A DNA stretch of 8,193 bases from Bordetella parapertussis (lineage in GTDB: Bacteria; Pseudomonadota; Gammaproteobacteria; Burkholderiales; Burkholderiaceae_B): positions 1-8,193 of the forward strand of contig CALQNE010000155.1 in assembly GCA_943331855.1 (NCBI GenBank). The letters run 5' to 3'. The number at the start of each line of letters is the position of its first letter. Positions within the stretch are counted from its first letter, which is position 1. The translations under genes were made by a program, and so were the position numbers. Under the pieces are notes generated by a model. It was given only the letters and a program-made list of their open reading frames with translations, had not been told where the DNA came from and did no database searches. This document shows positions 1-6,026 of the stretch, piece by piece.

Positions 1-54
1 GAAGCCGCGCATTGGAAAAAAATTGCAACCGATGCGAAGCTTCCTTTGCTTTAA
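1..54 (+). CDS. Bug-type (TctC-like) solute-binding protein, C-terminal end only
   Basis: Only the last 17 codons and a TAA stop (52-54) are inside the window; the gene begins to the left of it. The tail reads EAAHWKKIATDAKLPLL. It closely resembles the C-terminus of the complete Bug receptor at 3689-4714, which ends RWKKIAVEAELAP. A W-x-x-I-x-x-x-A tail is typical of tripartite tricarboxylate transporter receptor (Bug) proteins. By family, this would be a periplasmic binding protein for a small carboxylate or similar ligand. It is convergent with the alpha-hydroxy-acid oxidase gene, whose stop codon lies 27 bp further on. The assignment rests on a short tail, so it is plausible but not certain. 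Confidence 0.6.
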   Translation, partial: EAAHWKKIATDAKLPLL

Positions 55-81
55 ACGTGAGTGCAGCTTGAGCGGCCGTAC

Positions 82-1170
82 TCAATAAAACGCTTTTTCG
101 TCCAGCGACAACAACGGAAAGGCACTGAGCGCATCATTGGGGCTCAGCGGCGCTACTGCCTGCAAATAACTTGGGTTGAGTTCAGAAAGCGAATTTACGC
201 CGATCAAGCCCATGCAGATTTTGATCTCGTCTTCTAAGATCTCAAGCATCCGCACCACACCGTCTGCACCATCGGCGGCAAGCCCGATACATTGCATGCG
301 TCCCATGCCAACAATATGCGCACCTGCTGCAATTGCTTTCACAATATCCGAGCCGCGATTAAAGCTGCCATCGACAATGACAGTGGCCCTACCGTTCACT
401 GCCTTGACCACTTCTGGCAGCACTGCCATTGAGCCCAAGCAATGATCCAATTGTCGTCCACCGTGATTGGATACGTACACCATATCTACGCCGTGGTCGA
501 CCGCCATTGCAGCATCTTCTGCGGTGGCAATGCCTTTAAGAATCAGAGGAATCTTCAATTTGGTTTTTAGGCGTTCGACATCTTTCCAGGTGAGCTTGGG
601 TTGAAACTCACGGCCCGGAACTGCAAGCCGACGGATGTTGCGTTTGGCCTGATCGCGTTCGCGTCGGCTGTAATGCGCGGTGTCGACTGTCAGACAAAAA
701 GCGCCGTTACCCGTTGCCTCAGTGCGAGCTGCGATGGCATCGACCCAGGCGGCATCTCCATGCACATACAACTGAAAAATTCGTAGTGCTTCAGGGGCTG
801 CCTGAGCGACCGCTTCGATGCCGGGCTGACAGACCGAGCTCAACATGTGCGCAATGCCGAACTGTTCGGCGGCCTTGGCAGAAGCGGCACCTGCGCCTTG
901 CGCAAATAACTCAAGGCTACCAACCGGGGCAAGCAGAAGGGGTAAGCGCAAGTCGCGTCCTAAAAACGTCGTGCGCGCGCTGACATTGCTCACATCGCGC
1001 AAGACGCGGGGACGAAATGCCAGCGCATCAATTGAGGCGCGATTGCGGCGCAAGGTCGTTTCTGTTTCGGTTCCGCCGACGATGTAGTCCCAATTATCGT
1101 GATTAAGTTTTTGACGGGCTTTTTGAACAAGTTCATGAAGCGTTAAAAAACGCGGCTCTGCGGATGACAT
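82..1170 (-). CDS. FMN-dependent alpha-hydroxy-acid oxidase/dehydrogenase (glycolate oxidase / LldD family)
   Basis: This 362-residue protein has the usual family length and a full FMN_dh TIM-barrel. By family it oxidises an L-2-hydroxy acid (glycolate, lactate or similar) to the 2-keto acid in the cytoplasm or at the membrane. Visible motifs in order: DYIVGG with Tyr29; PRVLRDVS near 54; LAPVG near 80; FQLYV with Tyr135; TVDTAHYSRRERD (162-173) with the substrate Arg pair; LILKGI with Lys212; and the signature SNHGGRQLD with catalytic His236 and Arg239. So the catalytic residues expected from spinach glycolate oxidase are present. Two things are odd. The flavin-phosphate loop reads DGSFNRG (267-273) rather than the common DGG(I/V)RRG, and the stretch between RRERD and LTWKDV is short, so loop 4 is reduced. 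The gene lies 45 bp after the Bug receptor at 1216-2187, probably in one transcript. No good Shine-Dalgarno precedes the ATG. The substrate cannot be told from sequence. Confidence 0.93.
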   Translation of the reverse strand: MSSAEPRFLTLHELVQKARQKLNHDNWDYIVGGTETETTLRRNRASIDALAFRPRVLRDVSNVSARTTFLGRDLRLPLLLAPVGSLELFAQGAGAASAKAAEQFGIAHMLSSVCQPGIEAVAQAAPEALRIFQLYVHGDAAWVDAIAARTEATGNGAFCLTVDTAHYSRRERDQAKRNIRRLAVPGREFQPKLTWKDVERLKTKLKIPLILKGIATAEDAAMAVDHGVDMVYVSNHGGRQLDHCLGSMAVLPEVVKAVNGRATVIVDGSFNRGSDIVKAIAAGAHIVGMGRMQCIGLAADGADGVVRMLEILEDEIKICMGLIGVNSLSELNPSYLQAVAPLSPNDALSAFPLLSLDEKAFY

Positions 1171-1215
1171 AGTGATGAATGCGCTTTAAGTTAAGGTGGT
1201 TAAAAGAGGTTGAAA

Positions 1216-2187
1216 CTATTCAGTCGACTTGATGTTCGCCTGCTGTGCGGCGGTCTTCCATTTTTTCATTTCAGCAAAGACAAACTCACTCCAGGGGCCA
1301 GCACCGCGTGGGTCGGGCACCATCCCTTTGTCAATAATATTTTTTTGCATCTCTGGATCTGCAAGAATGCGTGCGACGTCTGCACTGATCTTTTGGACGA
1401 CAGCGGGGGGCGTACCCTTCGGGACGACTAAACCTTGCCAACCCACGCCCTCAAAGCCTGGGTAGCCGGACTCAGCGACCGTTGGCAGGTTTGGTAATTG
1501 GGGCACACGTTGCAAAGTTGTGATCGCCAGAGCCTTTAATTTGCCCGATTTAATGTGAGGCAGGGCAACTGCCATGCTGTCGACCAAAATAGAGATCTGC
1601 CCACCTAGCAAATCGGTGACCGCACTGGCGCTACCTTTGTAGTTCACGCCGACCATGTTCACGCCAGTTGTGAACTTGAAGAGTTCGCCTGTCAGGTGTT
1701 GTGTGTTGTTGACACCGCCATAACCCACATTGAACTTACCCGGTTCTTTTTTGGCTGCTGCGATGAGCTCTTGAACGGTGTTGTAAGGCAGTGCGGCACT
1801 GACGACAACAATCATTGGCGTGATGGCCAGGCCACCTACATAGACAAAGTCTTTTGTTACGTCATACGGAAGCTTGTCAAAGACTGCTGGGTTTACGGCT
1901 AGGACACCGCTTGTGCCCATCGTCATGGTGTAACCATCTGCAGGGGCCGTGCTACCTGCCACCATGCCTGGTACGCCTGTTTTATTTTCAACAATCACCT
2001 GTTGTCCCCAGGCAAGCGTGAGTTTTTCGGCAATCATTCTGGCAATGATGTCTGTGGCTTGGCCTGGTGGGAAGGGCACAATCAGTTTGACGGGTTTCTC
2101 AGGGAAGCTTGTTTGCGCATGCGTCTGCACATTGAAGATGAGGCAAAGTGCGCCGATCAGCAGTGACATGAAAAATTTGAGATGCAT
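1216..2187 (-). CDS. Bug-type tripartite tricarboxylate transporter substrate-binding protein
   Basis: This 323-residue periplasmic binding protein has the length usual for the family. An N-terminal signal peptide (Lys4, then a hydrophobic core at about 5-20) probably ends at THA|Q near residue 24. The mature protein begins with the typical Bug pattern FPEKPVKLIVPFPPGQATD, followed by IARMIAEKL. Other family hallmarks are GYTMTMGT, LPYDVTKDFVYV, YNTVQELIAAAKKEPGKFNVGYGG, the LPTVAESGYPGFEGVGWQG region and the VVPKGTPPAVV stretch. Bug proteins bind carboxylates, amino acids or other small solutes and may feed TctAB-type membrane components; none are in this window. The ATG is supported by an AGGAG at 2193-2197, five bases upstream. 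It precedes the alpha-hydroxy-acid oxidase by 45 bp, which suggests a hydroxy-acid or related ligand, but this is inference. The PPGQATD loop differs slightly from the more common PPGGxxD. Confidence 0.95.
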   Translation of the reverse strand: MHLKFFMSLLIGALCLIFNVQTHAQTSFPEKPVKLIVPFPPGQATDIIARMIAEKLTLAWGQQVIVENKTGVPGMVAGSTAPADGYTMTMGTSGVLAVNPAVFDKLPYDVTKDFVYVGGLAITPMIVVVSAALPYNTVQELIAAAKKEPGKFNVGYGGVNNTQHLTGELFKFTTGVNMVGVNYKGSASAVTDLLGGQISILVDSMAVALPHIKSGKLKALAITTLQRVPQLPNLPTVAESGYPGFEGVGWQGLVVPKGTPPAVVQKISADVARILADPEMQKNIIDKGMVPDPRGAGPWSEFVFAEMKKWKTAAQQANIKSTE

Positions 2188-2192
2188 AAAAG

Positions 2193-2197
2193 CTCCT
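2193..2197 (-). promoter_or_regulatory. Shine-Dalgarno of the minus-strand Bug receptor gene
   Basis: AGGAG on the minus strand with a five-base spacer to the ATG at 2187. It fixes the start of the Bug gene and lies just downstream of the leader hairpin at 2206-2231. Confidence 0.75.
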
Positions 2198-2205
2198 AGA
2201 AAGTT

Positions 2206-2231
2206 TGGCAGTGCCGTCTAAGGGCCTGCCA
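2206..2231 (-). other. Leader stem-loop upstream of the Bug receptor
   Basis: Outer arms TGGCAG (2206-2211) and CTGCCA (2226-2231) are perfect complements. Inside them GCC (2213-2215) pairs with GGC (2223-2225). This gives a nine-pair GC-rich stem with one unpaired base (2212) and a seven-base loop. In the minus-strand transcript it would sit eight bases before the AGGAG ribosome-binding site. No U-run follows on either strand, so it does not look like a factor-independent terminator. It could affect mRNA stability or translation, or be a dyad operator. Function is unproven. Confidence 0.5.
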
Positions 2232-2270
2232 GTGTCTCTGATTTGGCGATTTTTGAATGAATGTGCTGCT

Positions 2271-2299
2271 AAGTTAGGCTTCGCACTGGTAATTGTCAA
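2271..2299 (-). promoter_or_regulatory. Candidate sigma70-type promoter for the Bug / hydroxy-acid oxidase pair
   Basis: On the minus strand a perfect TTGACA (-35, 2294-2299) is followed after 17 bases by TAACTT (2271-2276), a weak -10 matching three of six consensus bases. A start near 2264 would give a leader of roughly 75 bases containing the stem-loop at 2206-2231. The 143-bp gap between the dehydrogenase stop and the Bug start is long enough to hold a separate promoter. I see no terminator after the dehydrogenase, so read-through is also possible. Confidence 0.4.
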
Positions 2300-2330
2300 C
2301 TTGGGACGAACGATGTGCGATACGCCTTCT

Positions 2331-3254
2331 TTAGCGACGCAAGATGTCTTTTAGTACTTCAGGGTCGCACCGCACGTCTACACCGGCCTTTTCTTGGGCT
2401 AAGAGCATCGCAATGCGCGAGTCCTTGTCGCTCCATCCCCGCTCCATTGCTTCGGTCATCTGTGCGAGTGTGAATCGCGCAAACTGCATATCGACGTTGA
2501 CTTCGCGACCAAGCTCATTGGCCAGAGTGACATCTTTATGAGCGAGCTTCAGTGAGAATTTAGCCGGATCGTAATCACCGCTTAGAAAATGCGTGGGTAG
2601 GCCGTCGAAGGTTCGACGGCGGCCCATGGCACCGCTGCGCAAGGCTTTAAAAAGTGTGGGTGCCTCGACGCCGGCTTTGACGCCCATCGAAAACACTTCG
2701 GCAATTGCAGCGTTAAACATGTATCCCATGCAGTTGTGTACCAGTTTTGCGACCGAGGCAGCGCCAATGGCACCTAAATACTGCACATCATCTGACATAC
2801 AGGCTAGAACCGAGGCATATTGTTTAAAAATCTGTTCATCGCCGCTGGTCCAAATCACGAGCTTGCCCGACGCGGCGCCCGTGGGGCCGCCGCTGACTGG
2901 CGCATCTAAAAAAAAGATTTCTTTTTTAGCGAGCGCATCGTGTAGCTGTCGAATCACGCGCGGCGCATTGGTTGAAAAGTCGAACACGGCGCTTCCGGCG
3001 CGAAGCCCCTGTGCCAGACCGTGGGGCCCGGTGAGTACCTCTTGCACCTGAGCAGGACCGGGCAAAGACAAGAAGACCACGTCGACTTGGGCTGCTAATA
3101 ATTCAGGGGTATCTGCCCACACTGCGCCTTGAGCGATGAGTGGTTGCGCATTCGCCGCGAGCATGTCATGGACGATTAATGTGTGACCGCTCTTGTTAAG
3201 GTTGAGCGCCATTCTTGAGCCCATCGTGCCAAGTCCAATAAAACCGATTTTCAT
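2331..3254 (-). CDS. 3-hydroxyisobutyrate dehydrogenase-like (beta-hydroxyacid dehydrogenase family) oxidoreductase
   Basis: The 307-residue protein has typical family length. It has an N-terminal Rossmann nucleotide-binding motif GLGTMG (7-12) after MKIGFI, with acidic Asp30 at the end of the second strand, which favours NAD(H). Further motifs are FDFSTNAP (91-98), the substrate-binding signature DAPVSGG (117-123) followed by GAASGKL, and the catalytic lysine region with Lys170 and Asn174 (AKLVHN). The C-terminal helical domain carries FSLKLAHKDV (233-242) and WSDKDS (274-279). Relatives reversibly oxidise 3-hydroxyisobutyrate, D-glycerate/tartronate semialdehyde or similar beta-hydroxy acids. 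The exact substrate is not readable from sequence. It is the first gene of the minus-strand block, divergent from the carboxymuconolactone-decarboxylase-like gene. A weak GGAAA Shine-Dalgarno-like stretch precedes the ATG. A role in hydroxy-acid metabolism with the downstream alpha-hydroxy-acid oxidase is plausible. Confidence 0.92.
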   Translation of the reverse strand: MKIGFIGLGTMGSRMALNLNKSGHTLIVHDMLAANAQPLIAQGAVWADTPELLAAQVDVVFLSLPGPAQVQEVLTGPHGLAQGLRAGSAVFDFSTNAPRVIRQLHDALAKKEIFFLDAPVSGGPTGAASGKLVIWTSGDEQIFKQYASVLACMSDDVQYLGAIGAASVAKLVHNCMGYMFNAAIAEVFSMGVKAGVEAPTLFKALRSGAMGRRRTFDGLPTHFLSGDYDPAKFSLKLAHKDVTLANELGREVNVDMQFARFTLAQMTEAMERGWSDKDSRIAMLLAQEKAGVDVRCDPEVLKDILRR

Positions 3255-3280
3255 TTTTGTTTTCCAGTTGTTTGCGGGAG

Positions 3281-3311
3281 TTGATACAAAGCCTTGCCGC
3301 TTTAGTATTAT
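3281..3311 (+). promoter_or_regulatory. Candidate sigma70-type promoter for the plus-strand block
   Basis: TTGATA (3281-3286, five of six to the -35 consensus) is followed by TAGTAT (3303-3308) at 16 bases or by TATTAT (3306-3311, five of six to the -10 consensus) at 19 bases. It lies in the 105-bp divergent region, about 50 bases before the ATG at 3360. On the opposite strand TTGATG (3332-3337) precedes an AT-rich stretch but has no convincing -10, so the dehydrogenase promoter is unresolved. Confidence 0.4.
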
Positions 3312-3348
3312 TGTTCAGAACGACCATTATTCATCAAAAAAACACTCC

Positions 3349-3353
3349 AGGAG
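3349..3353 (+). promoter_or_regulatory. Shine-Dalgarno of the carboxymuconolactone-decarboxylase-like gene
   Basis: AGGAG with a six-base spacer to the ATG at 3360. It is a strong, well-placed site that fixes the start of the first gene of the plus-strand block. Confidence 0.8.
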
Positions 3354-3359
3354 ACTTCT

Positions 3360-3692
3360 ATGGCAACTGCCCCTGCTTCAGCCCGACGCGAACGTTTACG
3401 CAAGACTGTTCCTAAAATGGTCGAATGCGCAGAAAAAGTTCTGTATGGTGATATCTGGGAGCGTAAAGAACTCTCTAAGCGAGACCGCAGCATGATTACG
3501 ATCGCTGCCTTGTTAACTTCATTCAGACCAGATCAGTTGCGTGTTCACATTACGCGTGGTTTAGAAAATGGTTTGACGCAAGAAGAGATTGGCGAGCTTA
3601 TTACTCACTTAGCGTTTTACTCGGGCTGGGCGTCATCAATGTCTGCCGCTCAGATTGCCTATGAAGTTTTTGAAGAGCTTGAAAAAAAATGA
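3360..3692 (+). CDS. Carboxymuconolactone decarboxylase (CMD) family protein
   Basis: A 110-residue all-helical protein of the single-domain CMD/PcaC-like size. The domain covers about 30-100: ELSKRDRSMITIAALLTSF, then the Arg61-Val-His63 segment, then ENGLTQEEIGEL and ITHLAFYSGW (81-90). These match the conserved PcaC-type pattern, including the conserved His. The AhpD-type CxxC is absent: the only Cys is residue 23, outside the core. That argues against a peroxidase role. In true PcaC proteins the GW is normally followed by Pro; here it is Ala91. By family it may decarboxylate or isomerise a lactone-like intermediate, but many members are uncharacterised. No signal peptide, so cytoplasmic. 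It opens the plus-strand block and overlaps the next gene by four bases (ATGA), indicating translational coupling to a Bug receptor. Family call is firm, the reaction is not known. Confidence 0.9.
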   Translation: MATAPASARRERLRKTVPKMVECAEKVLYGDIWERKELSKRDRSMITIAALLTSFRPDQLRVHITRGLENGLTQEEIGELITHLAFYSGWASSMSAAQIAYEVFEELEKK

Positions 3693-4714
3693 TCTCGTTC
3701 CAAAAAATATTTTTAATACCGGGGTCTACACGGCCCGCCGCAGCACTCTTGACGAAAGTCGCGTTGCTTGCGGTTTGTCTGGCTTCAGTTGCTTTATCGA
3801 TGCCAGCTGCGGCACAGCCGTTTCCAAACAGACCGCTTAAGATCGTGGTTGGGTTTCCGCCGGGGGGTGGGTCTGACTTAATGGCACGCATCGTGGCTGA
3901 AAAAATGTCGGCGATACTTAAGCAGCCTGTGATCGTCGATAACAAGCCAGGGGCAGGCTCAACGATCGCTGCAACCTTCGTTTCGCGTGCAGCGCCCGAC
4001 GGCTACACGATGCTCTTTGGTCAGGCGGCAAATGTGGGCGTTGCCCCCGCGATCATGAATACGCTTACGTATGATCCGCTCAAAGACTTTGCCCCGATCA
4101 CTCGTTTGGTTTCGGCACCACTGGTACTAGTGGGGCCGGCTGATCTTCCCGCAAAAAACCTTAAAGAGCTCATCGCACTGACTGCCGCGAAGCCTAACGC
4201 CTTGAGTTATGGTTCGCCAGGCTCGGGTACGGTCGGCCATCTTGCGGGCGCCATGTTCATGAACGAGGCGAAACTTAAGGCCGTACATGTTCCTTATAAA
4301 GGCCAGTCGCTGTTAATCACCGACATGATGGGTGGGCGCATTGCAATGTACTTCAGCACAATTGCAGTCGTGAAGCCTTATGTTGAAAGCGGCAAGATGC
4401 GCGCTTTTGGAGTGACTTCTGCTAAGTCCTCTGCAGCGTTTCCGGGCGTGCCGGCCATTGGGGATGCAGGCCTGCCTGGCTATGCTGTTGAGAACTGGTA
4501 CGGCTTGTTGGCACCCGCCGGCACGCCAACGGCAGTGATTGACACGCTGCAACAAACCGTTAAGCAAATCTTGCTTTTACCTGAAGTGCAGCAAGACCTC
4601 ACTAAAGAGGGCGGCGAGATTGGCGGTGAGTCACCCGCTGAGTTCGCGAAATTCCTAAGTATTGATATACCTCGCTGGAAAAAAATCGCAGTCGAAGCAG
4701 AATTGGCACCTTGA
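3689..4714 (+). CDS. Bug-type tripartite tricarboxylate transporter substrate-binding protein
   Basis: A 341-residue periplasmic binding protein. The signal peptide is long: a basic n-region to Lys23, a hydrophobic core at about 24-37, and a likely cleavage at AAA|Q near residue 42. The mature part starts QPFPNRPLKIVVGFPPGGGSD, the classic Bug N-terminus, followed by LMARIVAEKM. Other family features are GYTMLFGQ, LTYDPLKDFAPITRLV, NLKELIALTAAKPNALSYGSPGSG, the VHVPYKGQS ligand-loop region and GLPGYAVENWYGLLAPAGTP. It ends in RWKKIAVEAELAP. The start overlaps the CMD gene stop (ATGA at 3689-3692); there is no strong separate Shine-Dalgarno, so coupled translation is likely. No TctA/TctB genes follow; instead a periplasmic dehydrogenase and cytochrome c come next. 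The ligand is unknown. The n-region is about 15 residues longer than usual, so a downstream non-ATG start cannot be excluded. Confidence 0.95.
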   Translation: MISFQKIFLIPGSTRPAAALLTKVALLAVCLASVALSMPAAAQPFPNRPLKIVVGFPPGGGSDLMARIVAEKMSAILKQPVIVDNKPGAGSTIAATFVSRAAPDGYTMLFGQAANVGVAPAIMNTLTYDPLKDFAPITRLVSAPLVLVGPADLPAKNLKELIALTAAKPNALSYGSPGSGTVGHLAGAMFMNEAKLKAVHVPYKGQSLLITDMMGGRIAMYFSTIAVVKPYVESGKMRAFGVTSAKSSAAFPGVPAIGDAGLPGYAVENWYGLLAPAGTPTAVIDTLQQTVKQILLLPEVQQDLTKEGGEIGGESPAEFAKFLSIDIPRWKKIAVEAELAP

Positions 4715-4775
4715 CCTGAGTCAATTCCGCTAAACTGATTGCGTAAAAAATAGTGGTGATCATAAAAACGGTTTT

Positions 4776-4781
4776 GGAGAG
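4776..4781 (+). promoter_or_regulatory. Shine-Dalgarno supporting a TTG start
   Basis: GGAGAG four bases before TTG at 4786-4788. It is the only good ribosome-binding site in this gap and decides the start of the PQQ-type dehydrogenase. The GTG in frame at 4753 lacks such a site. Confidence 0.65.
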
Positions 4782-4785
4782 CATA

Positions 4786-6015
4786 TTGAAAACATATACA
4801 CGCGTAATGGGTGGGTTGGGTTTGGCGCTCACATTTAGTTTGGGTGCTCTGAACGCTCAGGCTCAAGCCCCAGCGGCAGCACCGGCCGCCCCGCCGCCAG
4901 CATGGAAGCAAGGCATGCCTGAGTCGATGGCGAACTCAACCTTGGCGCCATTGCCTGCAAAATTGACAATGACCAAAGCCGCCGATGTCCCTCTAGACAA
5001 AATTAAAGTCCCGGCGGGTTTCAAAGTCGAAGTTTGGGCCGATAGCATCCCTGGTAGCAGAGCGATTGCGGCGGGTGATGATGGCAAGTATTACGTGGGT
5101 ACCCGTGGCTTGGGTCGCATTTATGAACTGACCGATGATGGCAAACAGCGCACCTCGCGCATTGTGATCGATAAGCTCAATCAGCCAACTGCGGCGTTTA
5201 AAGATGGCTCACTGTTTGTCGTTGCTGTGGATAAGGTGTTGCGCTTTGATGGCATCGCTAAAAATCCAACCGTTGCGCCGGTTGATTTGACCGAGAAATT
5301 TAACTTTCCACCCTTGCAACACCATAACTGGAAATACGTTGCCTTTGGTCCAGACGGAAAGTTCTATGTGCCGTTTGGCGCACCGTGCAATATTTGCGCG
5401 CTGCCAACCCAAGAGTACGCTCAGATTCGTCGCTATAACGCCGACGGCTCTGGCATGGAGGTCTTAGCAACTGGCGTTCGTAATTCGGTGGGTTTTGATT
5501 GGCACCCTGTTACGAAAGAACTTTGGTTCAGTAATCATGGTCGTGATTGGTTGGGTGACGATAGCCCAGACGATACGATGCTGCGCCTTAAGGTCGGCGG
5601 TAATTATGGCTTCCCATTCTGCCACGCCGGTACGCTTGCAGATCCTGACATCAAAAAGGATAACGCTTGCGGTGGTGTCGAGCAGCCGGTCGCCTTGATG
5701 GGCCCTCATGCAGCAACGATGGGCGTGACGTTCTACACCGGCTCAATGTTTCCTGCCGAGTATAAAAACGTTCTGTTCAACGCACGCAAAGGCTCCTGGA
5801 ACCGTACCAAGAAAATTGGTCACGACGTTGTGATGGTTCAGGCCGATGCAGATGGGAAGAACGCAAAGGTTGTGCCTTTCATGACTGGCTTCATGAACGA
5901 AGCGGATCAATCGTGGTGGGGTCGTCCTGCTTACCTCCATCAAATGAAAGACGGATCATTGCTGGTCTCTGACGAGCAACTGGGCGTGATCTATCGCGTG
6001 TCTTACAGCAAATAA
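4786..6015 (+). CDS. Periplasmic PQQ-dependent sugar/sorbosone dehydrogenase family protein
   Basis: From the TTG at 4786 the protein has 409 residues; a GTG at 4753 would add 11, giving 420. The TTG is preferred because GGAGAG precedes it and it yields a clean signal peptide: MKTYTR, a hydrophobic core, and cleavage at about AQA (26-28). An Ala/Pro-rich linker follows. The rest is a glucose/sorbosone dehydrogenase beta-propeller: VPAGFKVEVWADSIPGSRAIA (75-95), GTRGLGRIYEL, HHNWKYVAFGPDGKFYVPFG (179-198), GVRNSVGFDWHP (230-241), LWFSNHGRDWLGDD, GGNYGFPFCH and a C-terminal DGSLLVSDEQLGVIYRV. The His at 179-180 and Arg232 sit where soluble glucose dehydrogenase has its catalytic His and Arg. 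Four Cys (201, 204, 279, 295) could form disulfides. By family it oxidises a sugar, aldose or aldehyde using PQQ. The adjacent diheme cytochrome c is a natural electron acceptor. The substrate is unknown. Confidence 0.9.
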   Translation: MKTYTRVMGGLGLALTFSLGALNAQAQAPAAAPAAPPPAWKQGMPESMANSTLAPLPAKLTMTKAADVPLDKIKVPAGFKVEVWADSIPGSRAIAAGDDGKYYVGTRGLGRIYELTDDGKQRTSRIVIDKLNQPTAAFKDGSLFVVAVDKVLRFDGIAKNPTVAPVDLTEKFNFPPLQHHNWKYVAFGPDGKFYVPFGAPCNICALPTQEYAQIRRYNADGSGMEVLATGVRNSVGFDWHPVTKELWFSNHGRDWLGDDSPDDTMLRLKVGGNYGFPFCHAGTLADPDIKKDNACGGVEQPVALMGPHAATMGVTFYTGSMFPAEYKNVLFNARKGSWNRTKKIGHDVVMVQADADGKNAKVVPFMTGFMNEADQSWWGRPAYLHQMKDGSLLVSDEQLGVIYRVSYSK

Positions 6016-6026
6016 TTTAAATTTAC

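Noticed and set aside
58..84. TGAGT/ACTCA arms between the converging first two genes as a bidirectional terminator
   Set aside because: Only five perfect pairs, a long loop and no T-run on either strand.
2099..2299. Short minus-strand frame over the Bug leader
   Set aside because: It covers the hairpin and promoter region and overlaps the Bug signal peptide in another frame; no Shine-Dalgarno and no recognisable features.
2593..3051. 152-codon open frame on the plus strand inside the dehydrogenase gene
   Set aside because: It lies wholly antisense to a clear beta-hydroxyacid dehydrogenase, shows no domain, and reads as low-information Ser/Pro/Ala-rich sequence.
4739..4766. TTGCGT with CATAAA as a promoter for the PQQ-type dehydrogenase
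   Set aside because: Both boxes match the consensus only partly and the spacing is 16; the signal is no better than chance in an AT-rich gap.
4480..4911. 143-codon open frame on the minus strand across the Bug/dehydrogenase junction
   Set aside because: It is antisense to two well-supported genes, has no recognisable domain and no good ribosome-binding site.
5386..5400. CNIC in the PQQ-type dehydrogenase as a possible heme-binding site, which would make it a quinohemoprotein
   Set aside because: The motif is CxxC followed by Ala, not His, so it cannot be a CxxCH heme site; a disulfide or metal contact is more likely.
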